A stretch of DNA of 64,000 bases from assembly GCF_000384075.1 (NCBI RefSeq), contig NZ_KB913025.1, positions 1,627,551 through 1,691,550 of the forward strand, given 5' to 3'. The stretch comes from Methylovulum miyakonense HT12 (GTDB lineage Bacteria > Pseudomonadota > Gammaproteobacteria > Methylococcales > Methylomonadaceae). Shown in pieces: positions 36,130 through 45,858 of this stretch. The number at the start of each line of letters is the position of its first letter. The first letter of the stretch is position 1. Both the position numbers and the translations under genes were made by a program. The notes below the pieces were generated by a model. That model had not been told where the DNA came from, did not search any database, and saw only the letters and a list, made by a program, of their open reading frames with translations.

Positions 36130-36883
36130 TGTTGATCATTTCTTCGGCTAAGGCTGTATAAGCTGTGGCGCCGCGCGAGGTTTTGTCATAGGCCAGTATC
36201 GGCAGGCCGTGGCTGGGTGCTTCAGCCAGACGGATGTTTCTGGGGATGCACGTCCGGAACACTTGCTCGCCAAAATAACGGAGCAATTGTTCGGACACAT
36301 CTTTGGTCAAGCGATTCCGGTCATCAAACATGGTGCGTAAAATCCCTTCCAGGTACAGCCCGGTGTTGACGGTGTTCTGGATATTTTTCAGGGTTGTCAT
36401 CAAGGCGGACAGCCCCTCCAGCGCGTAATATTCGCATTGCACCGGGATCAACAAGCTATTGGCCGCAACCATGGCGTTTAAGGTCAACATATTTAACGAC
36501 GGTGGGCAGTCAATTAAAATGTAATCATACGCTGAGGTGACCTGGGCTAAGGCATCACGTAGCCGTAATTCTTTCCGGTCAGCGTTCATGAGCTGCACTT
36601 CGGCAGCGGTTAGGTCGGCATTGCCAGGGATGACCGAAAAGCCTAGCTCAGGCCGCTCCAAAACGGCCGCCAGTACCGGCACGTCTTCCATCAGCACATC
36701 ATAGCTGGAATAGCTGATGTTTTCTTTATCAACGCCACAGCCCATTGCCGCATTGCCTTGCGGATCCAAATCCACCAGCAAGACGCGCCGGTTGGCCGCC
36801 GCCAATGAAGCGGCTAAATTGACGCTGGTCGTTGTTTTTCCTACGCCGCCCTTTTGATTGGTTACGGCAATTATTTTTCCCAC
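36116..36883 (-). CDS. parA: Chromosome partitioning ATPase ParA (Soj)
   Basis: 255 aa. The deviant Walker A is KGGVGKTTTSVNLAASLA (11-28). DLDPQGNAAMG (Walker A' region) and DYILIDCPPSLNMLTLNA (Walker B) follow. ParA dimers bind DNA without sequence preference and move ParB-parS complexes. The start overlaps the rsmG end by 13 bp; the mini-ParB begins at its 3' end. Confidence 0.97.
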   Translation of the reverse strand: MGKIIAVTNQKGGVGKTTTSVNLAASLAAANRRVLLVDLDPQGNAAMGCGVDKENISYSSYDVLMEDVPVLAAVLERPELGFSVIPGNADLTAAEVQLMNADRKELRLRDALAQVTSAYDYILIDCPPSLNMLTLNAMVAANSLLIPVQCEYYALEGLSALMTTLKNIQNTVNTGLYLEGILRTMFDDRNRLTKDVSEQLLRYFGEQVFRTCIPRNIRLAEAPSHGLPILAYDKTSRGATAYTALAEEMINNEKN

Positions 36884-37518
36884 TGGCTTACCTCTGTTGG
36901 TCTAGCGTTTTCTACCCGTATCAGGAATCTTTCGGCGGCAATGCCAGGCACGTTGATCGGAATAAGCGTTGTTTGGGCGGTGGTTTGCGCCGATTCCGCC
37001 AGTGCTTGTTGGCCTTTCATGGCTAATAAAACCCCGTGTTCCGCCAGTAAATGTGCTGTCATATCAATAATATCCGGTAAGCTGGCAAAGGCCCGCGTGA
37101 GGATGGAGTCAAAACCTTGGGCGGGCCGGTAGTCTTCCACGCGCTGGTGGCAGACAGTAACATTTTTAAGTTTGAGTTCCAAGACGGCTTGTTGCACGAA
37201 GCGGGTTTTTTTTGCATTGCTATCGAGCAAGGTGAACTCGCGTTCAGGGCAACAAATTGCCAGCGGAATGCCGGGTAGCCCCGCGCCTGTGCCAATATCA
37301 ATAATGCGCTTGCCATGCAAATGCGGCAGTATTGCCAAGCTATCCAGCAAATGCAGCCCGACCATTCCCTCTTTTTTTCGGATGGCGGTAAGGTTGTAAG
37401 CTTTGTTCCATTTTTCAATCAGGGCAATAAAAGCCAGCAAGGCTTGGATAGTGGATGCTTCTAGGGGCAGGCCCAGCTCGTTTAAACCTGCCCGCAGTTC
37501 TGTTTCGCAATTGTCCAT
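36871..37518 (-). CDS. rsmG: 16S rRNA (guanine-527-N7)-methyltransferase
   Basis: 215 aa. The AdoMet-binding Rossmann motif is RIIDIGTGAGLPGIPLAI, followed by FTLLDSNAKKTRFV and the RsmG-typical VEDYRPAQGFDSILTRAFASL. It methylates G527 of 16S rRNA. The start touches the mnmG stop (1-bp overlap) and the end overlaps parA, so the block is a single translationally coupled unit. Confidence 0.97.
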   Translation of the reverse strand: MDNCETELRAGLNELGLPLEASTIQALLAFIALIEKWNKAYNLTAIRKKEGMVGLHLLDSLAILPHLHGKRIIDIGTGAGLPGIPLAICCPEREFTLLDSNAKKTRFVQQAVLELKLKNVTVCHQRVEDYRPAQGFDSILTRAFASLPDIIDMTAHLLAEHGVLLAMKGQQALAESAQTTAQTTLIPINVPGIAAERFLIRVENARPTEVSQWEK

Positions 37519-39389
37519 TAGGCCGATTTCTTCTTTAAATAGACCAGCAACAGGGAAATTGCCGCCGGGGTGATGCCTTGGATCCGTGATGCTTGGCCCA
37601 GTGTTTCAGGGCGTTGCCTCCTAAGTTTCTCACTGACTTCATTCGATAAGCCAGGGATGCCTTGATAATCCAAGCCTTCCGGTAGTTTCAGATGGTCATA
37701 GCGCAAGGATTTGTCAATTTCGGATTGTTGCCTGACGATATAGCCTGCGTATTTTGCCTGTATTTCCGCTTGTTCGCTGACCGCTTCAGGGATTTCCCCG
37801 CCATCAGGCAAAAAGTCCAGCAATTGCAAAACGTCAACTTCAGGGCGGCGCAACAATTCCATCAAGTTGGCTTCTTTTAACAAGGGCTTGCCCCAGTATG
37901 CCTCCACTTGTAAGGCTTCTTCGCTTTCTGCCCTTATCCAGGTCTTTTTCAGGGTGTCCTGTAAACGGGTGACCGCTTCACGTTTGCTGGCAAACGCTTG
38001 CCAACGTGCGTCATCCACCAAGCCCAATTCACGCCCCTTTTCGGTCAGACGCAAGTCGGCGTTATCTTCCCGCAACAGCAAACGGTATTCGGCGCGGCTG
38101 GTGAACATGCGGTACGGCTCTTGGGTGCCGCGTGTGATCAGGTCATCAATCATCACGCCGATATAAGCCTCATCCCGTGCCGGACACCAGCTTTCCAAGC
38201 CCAGCACTTGCCGCGCCGCATTCATGCCTGCAATCAGGCCTTGTGCCGCCGCTTCTTCGTAGCCCGTCGTGCCGTTGACTTGCCCTGCGAAAAACAAACC
38301 ATCCATGTGTTTGGTTTCCAAGGACATTCTCAAGTCGCGGGGGTCGAAAAAGTCATATTCAATCGCATAACCGGGACGGATGATTTCGGCATTCTCAAAG
38401 CCTGGCATCGAGCGCACGAATTCATATTGCACGTCAAACGGCAAACTGGTGGAAATGCCGTTCGGGTATATTTCGTGCGTGTCCAAGCCTTCCGGCTCGA
38501 CAAAAATCTGGTGGGAATCACGGTCGGCAAAACGCACGACCTTATCTTCTATCGACGGGCAATAACGCGGGCCTATGCCTTCGATCACGCCGGAATACAA
38601 AGGTGAGCGGTCTAAGCCCGCACGGATAATATCGTGGGTTTTTTCTGTAGTGCGGGTGATATGGCAAGGGATTTGCCGGGGATGCTGTTCGCGCGTGCCC
38701 ATGAAGGAAAACACGGGCACGGGCGTGTCGCCATGCTGTTCTTGTAGCTGGCTGAAATCTATTGTGCGCCCGTCTATACGCGGCGGCGTGCCGGTTTTTA
38801 AGCGGTCGATGCGGAACGGCAACTCGCGCAAACGCTCGGCTAAGGCAATCGACGCCGGGTCGCCCGCACGTCCGCCGCTGTAATTTTCCAAGCCGATATG
38901 GATTTTGCCTCCTAAAAATGTGCCGGTCGTCAATACCACCGCCTTGGCTTTAAAATCCAAGCCCATTTGCGTTTTCACGCCCGCGACGCGGTTGTTTTCA
39001 ACAATCAAGTCGGCGACGGTTTGTTGGAATAACGCCAAATTAGGCTGGTTTTCCAAAACAGTCCGGATCGCTTGTTTATACAACTTGCGGTCGGCTTGCG
39101 CGCGGGTCGCCCGTACCGCAGGGCCTTTGCTGGCGTTTAAGGTGCGGAACTGGATGCCGCCCACGTCTATGGCCTGCGCCATAATCCCGCCCAGCGCGTC
39201 TATTTCTTTGACCAAATGGCCTTTGCCGATACCGCCTATCGCGGGGTTGCAGCTCATCTGCCCCAAGGTGTCAATGTTTTGCGTCAGCAACAAGGTCTTC
39301 GCCCCCGTCCGCGCCGCGGCCAATGCGGCTTCTGTGCCCGCGTGGCCACCACCGACCACAATCACATCAAAATTTTTTTTGAATTTCAT
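37518..39389 (-). CDS. mnmG: tRNA uridine-5-carboxymethylaminomethyl modification enzyme MnmG
   Basis: 623 aa from the ATG at 39389 ([20 protein letters not shown]), the usual start; an upstream frame extension adds 15 unlike residues. FAD-binding [17 protein letters not shown] (12-28) is present, as is the [20 protein letters not shown] signature. With MnmE (not in this window) it makes cmnm5U at the wobble position. The order mnmG-rsmG-parA-parB is widespread and often near oriC. No dnaA and no DnaA-box cluster were seen here. Confidence 0.97.
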   Translation of the reverse strand: MKFKKNFDVIVVGGGHAGTEAALAAARTGAKTLLLTQNIDTLGQMSCNPAIGGIGKGHLVKEIDALGGIMAQAIDVGGIQFRTLNASKGPAVRATRAQADRKLYKQAIRTVLENQPNLALFQQTVADLIVENNRVAGVKTQMGLDFKAKAVVLTTGTFLGGKIHIGLENYSGGRAGDPASIALAERLRELPFRIDRLKTGTPPRIDGRTIDFSQLQEQHGDTPVPVFSFMGTREQHPRQIPCHITRTTEKTHDIIRAGLDRSPLYSGVIEGIGPRYCPSIEDKVVRFADRDSHQIFVEPEGLDTHEIYPNGISTSLPFDVQYEFVRSMPGFENAEIIRPGYAIEYDFFDPRDLRMSLETKHMDGLFFAGQVNGTTGYEEAAAQGLIAGMNAARQVLGLESWCPARDEAYIGVMIDDLITRGTQEPYRMFTSRAEYRLLLREDNADLRLTEKGRELGLVDDARWQAFASKREAVTRLQDTLKKTWIRAESEEALQVEAYWGKPLLKEANLMELLRRPEVDVLQLLDFLPDGGEIPEAVSEQAEIQAKYAGYIVRQQSEIDKSLRYDHLKLPEGLDYQGIPGLSNEVSEKLRRQRPETLGQASRIQGITPAAISLLLVYLKKKSA

Positions 39390-39462
39390 GGCTAATACTT
39401 TACTCTGTCCTGTGCGCCAAACGGCGCAGCCCAATAATGTTTTATATTATAAGAGGTAATCT

Positions 39463-39726
39463 ATGAAAAAACGTAAAAATCAACGTCAATTGGAAGATAT
39501 TCCATTGCAAAATCCAGTTGCCAAATTCGCCCATCAGTTTAATAAGGCCCAAGCCTATTGCGACAAGACCCAATACCGCCGTAAGGCCAAACATCCGAAG
39601 CAGGAGGCTTCTTCAAGCATTTTTACGATAAGAATGTTTGGACAAGCCTCTTGGCTGCGGTCTATGGCTTTGGGATTTTTAACCGTTATGGCCGGTAGTG
39701 GCCCGGCAAAGGCCTTTGGCCTTTAG
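39463..39726 (+). CDS. Small basic protein of unknown function
   Basis: 87 aa, very basic for the first 55 residues (MKKRKNQRQLEDIPLQNPVA and QYRRKAKHPKQEA). A hydrophobic tail follows (SWLRSMALGFLTVMAGSGPAKAFGL). The N-terminal part (NPVAKFAHQFNKA) recalls short basic proteins common in gammaproteobacteria, so translation is plausible. The tail could be extra sequence gained by stop loss, since it runs into the cpdA 3' end with a 4-bp overlap. It is divergent from mnmG. Confidence 0.6.
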   Translation: MKKRKNQRQLEDIPLQNPVAKFAHQFNKAQAYCDKTQYRRKAKHPKQEASSSIFTIRMFGQASWLRSMALGFLTVMAGSGPAKAFGL

Positions 39727-40526
39727 TAGCCTGTGGTGGTGGTTTCCAAGCCAGCGAGCGCTTCGCTAAGGCGGATGACTTGTGAGGAGATGCGTCCATC
39801 GGCATGCAGTTGCAGGTGCCGGTAAGCGGGTGAGGTGTCATCCAGTGCGAATTCCACGCTCTTGGGTTTAAACTGGAAGCAAGTTGACGGGGTACCGAGT
39901 ATGCGGATGGATTGCAATTGCCTGTCCATAGCCTGGTGGATATGCCCATTGATGATGATTTTAATTTGTGGATGGCGTTTGACCACCGCCAAAAACTCAT
40001 CGCTGTTCTCGATCATCATCGTATCCATCCAGACGCTGCCTGTCGCCAGGGGATGGTGGTGCACGGCAACCAGGGTGTTTTGGCCGGGATGTTGGCTTAA
40101 GCACCCTTCCAGGAAGCACAGTTCTCCGGCGGATAAATACCCGCCTTCTTCACCGATTATTTGGCTGTTCAAGCTAATGATTTGCCAACCCTTTAAAAAC
40201 ACCTGTTTACGGCAATTAACCAAAGGGGTGCTCAGGACTTTTTGCATCAGGGCGTAATCATCGTGGTTGCCGGGCAGGCAAACACACGGGATCCCGTAGC
40301 TGCTGATGTGCTTTAAAATGTACCGGTAGCTTTGGGTCGCGGGCTCTTGCGCCAAGTCACCTGTCAGCATGATCAAATCGAAGGCCTGTCGCTGGGCGAG
40401 TGCTTGCGCTAAGACCGCCCGAAAATAATAGGCGGTATCAATGCCCAGCAAGGTTGCGCCAGGGCTAGCGAGGATATGGGTATCGGATAACTGCAATATT
40501 GACAGGCATTCGGAAGCTGATGTCAT
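39723..40526 (-). CDS. cpdA: 3',5'-cyclic AMP phosphodiesterase (CpdA-like)
   Basis: 267 aa. All calcineurin-like metal motifs are visible: LSDTHI (15-20), MLTGDLAQEP, LPGNHDDYAL, VAVHHHPL and INGHIHQ. The length and order fit CpdA, a class III cyclic nucleotide phosphodiesterase that lowers cAMP. A broader metallophosphoesterase role cannot be excluded. It lies 8 bp downstream of argA on the same strand. Confidence 0.88.
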   Translation of the reverse strand: MTSASECLSILQLSDTHILASPGATLLGIDTAYYFRAVLAQALAQRQAFDLIMLTGDLAQEPATQSYRYILKHISSYGIPCVCLPGNHDDYALMQKVLSTPLVNCRKQVFLKGWQIISLNSQIIGEEGGYLSAGELCFLEGCLSQHPGQNTLVAVHHHPLATGSVWMDTMMIENSDEFLAVVKRHPQIKIIINGHIHQAMDRQLQSIRILGTPSTCFQFKPKSVEFALDDTSPAYRHLQLHADGRISSQVIRLSEALAGLETTTTGY

Positions 40527-40534
40527 CGTCAGGG

Positions 40535-41869
40535 CTATTCAATGTCTTTACAAAGAATCTTCGAATTTCTTTGCGGATTGTAAAGGGCCTTAAGCGGCTC
40601 GGGGAGATTCGTTATATCTGACGATAAAAAACCTCGTTCAATAAACCAGTGTACCGTTTGTGTCGATAACACAAAAATCTTTTTCAAGTTTAGCTGTTTG
40701 GCCTTGCGGGATGCGTAGTCCAGCAGACGGTTCGCCCGCGCCGAACGCCGATAATCGGGATGCACGGCAAGGCAGGCGATCACGCCAAAATGCCGTTGCA
40801 GATCCGCGTGTAAGGCAATGCAGCCGATAATCAGGCCATCGCGCTCAATGATAAAATAATCTGCGATCTCCATCTCAATTTTTTCACGCGAACGTTTCGC
40901 CAAGACGCCTTGTTGTTCCAGAGGTTTGATCAGTTCCAAGATGCCGCCGATGTCGTGAAGGCTGGCCGGGCGCAGATCTTCGAACGGGTTGGAGCTGATC
41001 AAGGTGCCGATGCCGTCGCGGGTGAACAGCTCCAGCAACAATGCCCCGTTTTGTGTCCGGTCGATTAAATGTACCCGGGCAATACCCGAATTACAAGCAT
41101 GGATTGCGGCTTTGAGGGGCTGGCTCATGGTTTCATGAAGGTTAGGGTGCTTGTCAAGGAAGGCCGATATTTCCGCTGTCGTCATTTGTTGGATGGGTTT
41201 CCCGCTGTCGGGATGGCAACAGCTTTGTTCAGTCAGCAAAACCAGCTTTTCCGCTTTTAGCGCGATGGCCACAGCCGTCGCCACTTGCTCGGCGGACAAA
41301 TTAAAAATCTCCCCGCTGGGCGAATAACCAATCGGCGAAATCAGCACGACATTGTCTTGATCCAACTGCTGGTGGATGGCCTCGCTATCAATCCGGCGCA
41401 CTTCACCGGTGTGGCAATAATCTATGCCGTCAATCACGCCCAAGGGCTTGGCGGTGACAAAATTGCCCGACGCGACTTTGATTTTCGCCCCCGCCATCGG
41501 CGAATTCGCCAAGCCTAGCGACAGCAACGCTTCAATTTCAACGCGCACCAGCCCCGCCGCTTCCTTCACGGCCTGCAAGGCCAAATCGTCAGTAATGCGC
41601 AAATGATTGTGGAAACGCGGCGGCGCGGAGTTGTGCAGCCGCTGGTCGATTTGCGGACGGATGCCATGCACCAGCACCAGCCGGATGCCTAAGCTGTTGA
41701 GCAAGGCAAAATCATGGACATGGTGTTCAAAATCAGCCGCCAACACCGCTTCGCCGCCAAACGAGATAACAAAGGTCTTGTTACGGTGGGCGTGGATGTA
41801 GGGGGATGAGGAACGGAACCAGTTGACGAATTCGTTGGGTGGGGTCATTGTTTGTGTGGGATGGTTCAT
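40535..41869 (-). CDS. argA: Amino-acid N-acetyltransferase (N-acetylglutamate synthase)
   Basis: 444 aa, or 437 from the ATG at 41848, where MTPPNEFVNWFRSSSPYIHA resembles the usual ArgA start better. The amino-acid-kinase-like domain (about 25-280) contains VISFGGEAVLA and VLVHGIRPQID. A GNAT domain follows (about 295-430) with GVIACLAVHPDYRRSARANR. It makes N-acetylglutamate, the first step of arginine synthesis. argF and argD lie 4-6 kb away on the same strand. Confidence 0.95.
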   Translation of the reverse strand: MNHPTQTMTPPNEFVNWFRSSSPYIHAHRNKTFVISFGGEAVLAADFEHHVHDFALLNSLGIRLVLVHGIRPQIDQRLHNSAPPRFHNHLRITDDLALQAVKEAAGLVRVEIEALLSLGLANSPMAGAKIKVASGNFVTAKPLGVIDGIDYCHTGEVRRIDSEAIHQQLDQDNVVLISPIGYSPSGEIFNLSAEQVATAVAIALKAEKLVLLTEQSCCHPDSGKPIQQMTTAEISAFLDKHPNLHETMSQPLKAAIHACNSGIARVHLIDRTQNGALLLELFTRDGIGTLISSNPFEDLRPASLHDIGGILELIKPLEQQGVLAKRSREKIEMEIADYFIIERDGLIIGCIALHADLQRHFGVIACLAVHPDYRRSARANRLLDYASRKAKQLNLKKIFVLSTQTVHWFIERGFLSSDITNLPEPLKALYNPQRNSKILCKDIE

Positions 41870-41882
41870 ACAAATTGCGGTG

Positions 41883-41911
41883 CCCGTATGTGGCGATAGC
41901 GGGATACTGGG
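41883..41911. repeat. REP-like unit, single degenerate copy
   Basis: CCCGTATGTGGCGATAGCGG is followed by GATACTGGG. It shares CCCGTAT, GGCGATAG and the ATAC-GGG end with the 33.4-kb repeat, at the same distances. It lies just upstream of argA. Confidence 0.4.
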
Positions 41912-42015
41912 TATGGCATCGAAGCCCAGCCGTTATCTTCCTGCGGGCTTCCTTAACATTAATTGGGGGTGCCGGGGAACGATGGGCATCAGTTGCGCGG
42001 CTTAAATTTCTTTAC

Positions 42016-42444
42016 TTATTCATCAAAGTCGGGATATTGCACAGGCCTTTCGCCTATCTCGCTAATGCGGTGAGGATAGCTGATACCTTGCTGTGGCCCG
42101 TGTGGTTTTTTCCTGCTTTTGGTGATTTTAAATAACCAATTATCGCCATAATCAAATAAGTAATACAGGCTTTTGCCTGTTTCCAAGGGGTATACGTTTT
42201 CTAAGGTAACAGAAGAATAAAAGCCCTCTTCTTCATCGTCAAAACGAATTGCGCTAGGGTGATAACTGCTTTCTGTTTTAGAAATGTAAAATTCATATAG
42301 GTGGTCATTCTCAAATTCCACCGCATCTTGAATGGCAAGATGCAATTCCTCAAGCGTTGCCGAGCTATCAATTTCAATTTCTGCCGCCCAAGACTGTTCA
42401 GTAAAGGGGGTAAACGCTAATTTTATTTTAAATGTCCAGATCAT
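42016..42444 (-). CDS. Plasmid pRiA4b ORF-3-like protein
   Basis: 142 aa. The start IWTFKIKLAFTPFTEQSWAAEIEID and the segment LEELHLAIQDAVEFENDHLYEF, then LYYLFDYGDNWLFKI, are the hallmarks of the pRiA4b ORF-3-like fold. The family is found on plasmids and mobile DNA; its function is not established. It lies between argA and the decayed REP transposase, a stretch that looks accessory. Confidence 0.85.
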   Translation of the reverse strand: MIWTFKIKLAFTPFTEQSWAAEIEIDSSATLEELHLAIQDAVEFENDHLYEFYISKTESSYHPSAIRFDDEEEGFYSSVTLENVYPLETGKSLYYLFDYGDNWLFKITKSRKKPHGPQQGISYPHRISEIGERPVQYPDFDE

Positions 42445-42534
42445 ATTCGGAAGGCCATTCGTAATGTGTTGGAGGGTGAAAAATAAAAAGATTGGGGTTT
42501 TGTTGCCATCAAACCGTTTTTAACTCCTCTCACG

Positions 42535-43103
42535 TTATATTTTGTAGGATGGGCTGACGACAGGAAGCCCATCACACTCCCCGGCAGCAAAATCAAATTC
42601 ACCCACAAAAGCCCAATTGTCCTGATAAACTCCTTGTCCGGCAAATTGATGGAAACTGGAATGGGGCCAATCAGTCACGCGCTCTACCCAGCCATGTTTG
42701 ACCGGATTCCAATGGATGTAATCGACATGCCGATTCCAATCGTCTTGATCACGCAGCAAATGTTCCCAAAATCGCCGTTGCCATTACCACGTTCCCTTCG
42801 TCCGATACGGCTGGCTGAAATTGGCTCACCTTTGGCAATCGCCCGTGAGAAATGGCCTTTCAGCAAATTCCAGCGCGTGGAAAAATCCGCATCGTCCGGC
42901 GGCAACGTCCAAATACAATGGATATGATCCGGCAAAATCACCACCGCATCCATATGGTAAGGATGGCGTTGTTTTACATAACGGAAAGCCGCGCGTAGTG
43001 GGCCGATGTGTTCAACCAACAACGGATTGTTATGGCGTTCGGCAAGATTGACGGTAAAAAACCACGAAGCCCCAGGCACATAAGCACGGCGGTAGTCAGT
43101 CAT
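42535..43103 (-). pseudogene. REP-associated tyrosine transposase (RAYT), frameshifted
   Basis: The first frame (43103 down to about 42785) gives a RAYT N-terminus: TDYRRAYVPGASWFFTVNLA, then the HUH-like ILPDHIHCIWTLP, FSTRWNLLKGHFSRAI and ISASRIGRRERG. It then goes out of frame. The next frame continues as WQRRFWEHLLRDQDDW and HVDYIHWNPVKHGWV with the catalytic Tyr, as expected for the family. One base is missing after GRRERG near 42785. The last codons run through a REP-like unit (42544-42574). RAYTs are thought to spread REP palindromes; this copy is probably inactive unless the shift is a sequencing error. Confidence 0.88.
42544..42574. repeat. REP-like palindrome, GGATGGGCT type
   Basis: GTAGGATGGGCTGACGACAG is followed by GAAGCCCATCA. 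It differs from the arms at 43.1 kb by two small changes in the loop. It overlaps the 3' end of the RAYT frame, so one REP unit stands on each side of the transposase, the layout of a REPtron. Confidence 0.75.
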
Positions 43104-43142
43104 GGATTTTCCGATAAGTTGATGTTGGGTAAAAATTGAAAT

Positions 43143-43221
43143 GTAGGATGGGCTGACGCAAGGAAGCCCATCAAATTCGGCAACACCCCATGATGGGCTT
43201 CCTTGCGTCAGCCCATCCTAC
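43143..43221. repeat. Perfect 31-bp inverted pair of REP-like units
   Basis: The arm at 43143-43173 is the exact complement of the arm at 43191-43221, with a 17-bp spacer. Each arm itself folds by GATGGGCT/AGCCCATC around GACGCAAGGA. It lies upstream of the RAYT start and downstream of ilvD, so it could also end transcription of ilvD. Related units are at 42.54 and 48.80 kb. Confidence 0.85.
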
Positions 43222-43251
43222 AATCCTTGACTAATCCCGCCAAGCCAGCAA

Positions 43252-44943
43252 TCAATTATCCGTAACCGCCCCCAACGAAGCCGAATTCACCAACTTGGCA
43301 TATTTCGCCAACACGCCACGGATATATTTCGGGGCAGGTTGTTGCCACTTCTCCATCCGCCGCGCCATTTCATGTTCGTTGATATGCAAGGTCAAGGCGT
43401 TGTTTTCGGCGTCAATAGCGATGGTGTCGCCGTTTTCGACTAAGGCTAAGGGGCCGCCGACGTAGGCTTCGGGGGTGATGTGGCCGACCACGAAACCGTG
43501 GGTGCCGCCGGAGAAGCGTCCGTCGGTGATCAATGCGACTTCCTTGCCCAAACCTTTTCCCATGATGGCGGAAGTCGGGGAGAGCATTTCGCGCATGCCA
43601 GGGCCGCCTTTGGGGCCTTCGTAGCGGATGACGATGACATCGCCTTTGACGATGTCGCCGTGCAAAATGCTGTGCAGGGCTTGTTCTTCGGCATCAAACA
43701 CTTTCGCCGTGCCGATAAAACGTAAGCCTTCCTTACCGGTGATTTTCGCCACCGCGCCTTCGGGGGCGAGGTTGCCATAGAGCACGACCAAATGGCTGTC
43801 TTTTTTGATCGGGTGGGCGAGGTCGTGGATCATGTCCTGACCGTCTGGGTAAGGGGCGACTTCGGCGAGGTTTTCCGCCAGGGTAAGGCCAGTGACGGTC
43901 AGGCAATCGCCGTGCAACAGGCCGGCGTCCAGCAACACCTTCATCAAGGGCTGGATGCCACCAATTTCGACCAGTTCCGCCATCGAGTAACGTCCGCTGG
44001 GTTTTAAATCGGCCAGCATCGGCACGCGTTTGCCGATGCGGGTGAAGTCGTCCAGGCTGATGTCCACCTTGGCGGCATTGGCCATGGCCAAGATATGTAG
44101 CACGGCGTTGGTGGAGCCGCCTAGCGCGATGGCGACGGTGATGGCGTTTTCAAACGCTTCCTTGGTCATGATGTCGCTGGGCTTAATGTTTTTTTCGATC
44201 AGGTTCATGACCGCCGCACCCGCGCGTTCGCAGTCCAGGCGTTTGTCGTTGGAGACGGCGGCTTGCGCGGAGCTGTTGGGTAAGCTCATGCCTAAGGCTT
44301 CAATTGCCGAAGCCATGGTGTTGGCGGTGTACATGCCGCCACAAGAGCCTGCGCCCGGGATGGCTTTGGCTTCGATTTCGGCGAGTTCGGCATCGTCGAT
44401 TTTGTTGTTGGCACGGGCGCCGACGGCTTCGAACACGGACACGACATCGAGCTTTTTATCTTTGTGGCAACCCGGCAAGATGGTGCCGCCGTAAACAAAT
44501 ATTGCTGGACGGTCCAAACGCGAAATGGCGATCATGCACCCCGGCATGTTTTTGTCGCAACCGCCGATGGCGACCACGCCGTCAAAGCCTTGGCAACCGA
44601 CCACGGTTTCAATGGAATCGGCGATGACTTCGCGCGAGACCAACGAGTATTTCATGCCTTCGGTGCCCATCGAGATGCCGTCGGAAATGGTGATGGTGTT
44701 GAAAATGACGGCCTTGCCGTTGGCTTGGTTGACACCGTTGGCCGCATCATCGGCCAGTTTGTTGATGTGCATATTGCAGGGCGTGACCATGCTCCAGGTC
44801 GAAGCGATGCCAATTTGCGGCTTAAGGAAATCTTCGTTGGAAAATCCAACTGCGTGCAACATGGCGCGGCTAGGCGCGCGTTCCATGCCGTCTACGACTT
44901 GGGAGGAAAAAGTACGGGTGGTTTTATCGCCTGTGTGGGACAT
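43252..44943 (-). CDS. ilvD: Dihydroxy-acid dehydratase
   Basis: 563 aa from the ATG at 44943, which has AAGGA 11 bases upstream; the longer frame to 45003 is not protein-like. Fe-S ligand cysteines lie in [14 protein letters not shown] (about 122-135) and [14 protein letters not shown] (about 194-207). [16 protein letters not shown] lies near the C-terminus. It dehydrates 2,3-dihydroxy-3-methylbutanoate and the isoleucine analogue in branched-chain amino-acid synthesis. It is a single gene here. Confidence 0.97.
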   Translation of the reverse strand: MSHTGDKTTRTFSSQVVDGMERAPSRAMLHAVGFSNEDFLKPQIGIASTWSMVTPCNMHINKLADDAANGVNQANGKAVIFNTITISDGISMGTEGMKYSLVSREVIADSIETVVGCQGFDGVVAIGGCDKNMPGCMIAISRLDRPAIFVYGGTILPGCHKDKKLDVVSVFEAVGARANNKIDDAELAEIEAKAIPGAGSCGGMYTANTMASAIEALGMSLPNSSAQAAVSNDKRLDCERAGAAVMNLIEKNIKPSDIMTKEAFENAITVAIALGGSTNAVLHILAMANAAKVDISLDDFTRIGKRVPMLADLKPSGRYSMAELVEIGGIQPLMKVLLDAGLLHGDCLTVTGLTLAENLAEVAPYPDGQDMIHDLAHPIKKDSHLVVLYGNLAPEGAVAKITGKEGLRFIGTAKVFDAEEQALHSILHGDIVKGDVIVIRYEGPKGGPGMREMLSPTSAIMGKGLGKEVALITDGRFSGGTHGFVVGHITPEAYVGGPLALVENGDTIAIDAENNALTLHINEHEMARRMEKWQQPAPKYIRGVLAKYAKLVNSASLGAVTDN

Positions 44944-45147
44944 GTAAGGATTCCTTTTGGTTTTAGAGTTGGTGGAATTGGGGTGAGGGGGAGTGTTAAT
45001 CAAGGCTTGTCGCTGTTTTTCGCTTCCGTCCAGACCTGCCGAAGGGTAAAGGGAGGCGCCTGTAGCCCAGCCCTGCGTGCTTTGAAAGTCCAGTCAGGGC
45101 TGGGTTGGGGGCTAGGTGAGACGCGCTTAGGGCTGGCCTGATAAGCG

Positions 45148-45816
45148 TTAGTACATATCCCAGCTGCTTTTACGCCGCCAGCCCAGCTTGGGCAGGATAA
45201 ACCCTAGGATCACACTGAAAAAGACCAGGATGCCGCCATATAAAAACCAATCTTGCTCGCTGGTGTTTTTAAGCCCGGCATTTTCCCGCTCAAGCTGCTC
45301 CAGTTTGCGTTCTGCATTGACCACGCGTTCCTGAAGTTCGTCACGCTCGTTTTTAAGCTGGACGACGCCTGCCGCCGCTTGTTTGAGTTCGCCCAATTCC
45401 AGGCTTAACCTGTCCCGTTCTAAGGCTAAGGATTTTTCCAGGGATGTGCCTGGCGTGATCGAGTCTTTGACAATTTTTAACTCGGCTTTTAAGGAAAGGT
45501 TTTCGGATTGTAAGGATCTCAGGGTCTTGTTATTGGTTTCTATCACGTCCCGTGCAGGTGGCTCTTTCATGGTCTGGCGCGTTTGGATGAAACCTTCGGC
45601 ACCGTCGCTTGTGCGTACTGGCGTGAAGCCAGATTTGGTTTTTTCACCGATGACGGTCAGTTGCGTACCGGTCGGCAATAATTTGACCACCCTCGCCTCG
45701 TTGTCCGGTGCACTTCTGAGCGATAAATTCAAGTTGTCCGTGACATAAACTGTTTCAGCCCGCGCTATACCAGCCGAGAGCGCTATGATAACAAGCGAAG
45801 TTAGTATTTTTTTCAC
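45148..45816 (-). CDS. SH3-domain protein with coiled coil and C-terminal membrane span (YgiM-like)
   Basis: 222 aa. Signal peptide (residues 1-20, LVIIALSAGIARA). Bacterial SH3 domain about 22-90 (VYVTDNLNLSLRSAPDNEAR). Long coiled coil about 95-185 (ELQERVVNAERKLEQLEREN). One membrane span about 192-212, and a basic tail. This is the TIGR04211/YgiM plan: a periplasmic SH3 domain held by a coiled coil. Its partner is not known. Confidence 0.85.
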   Translation of the reverse strand: MKKILTSLVIIALSAGIARAETVYVTDNLNLSLRSAPDNEARVVKLLPTGTQLTVIGEKTKSGFTPVRTSDGAEGFIQTRQTMKEPPARDVIETNNKTLRSLQSENLSLKAELKIVKDSITPGTSLEKSLALERDRLSLELGELKQAAAGVVQLKNERDELQERVVNAERKLEQLERENAGLKNTSEQDWFLYGGILVFFSVILGFILPKLGWRRKSSWDMY

Positions 45817-45858
45817 AGAAATCCCTACAGTTAGCCATCTAATGGACTGATTTTAACG

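Noticed and set aside
34922-39462. Chromosome origin near mnmG-rsmG-parA-parB
   Set aside because: No DnaA-box cluster, no dnaA and no parS-like palindrome seen by eye; the gene order alone is not enough.
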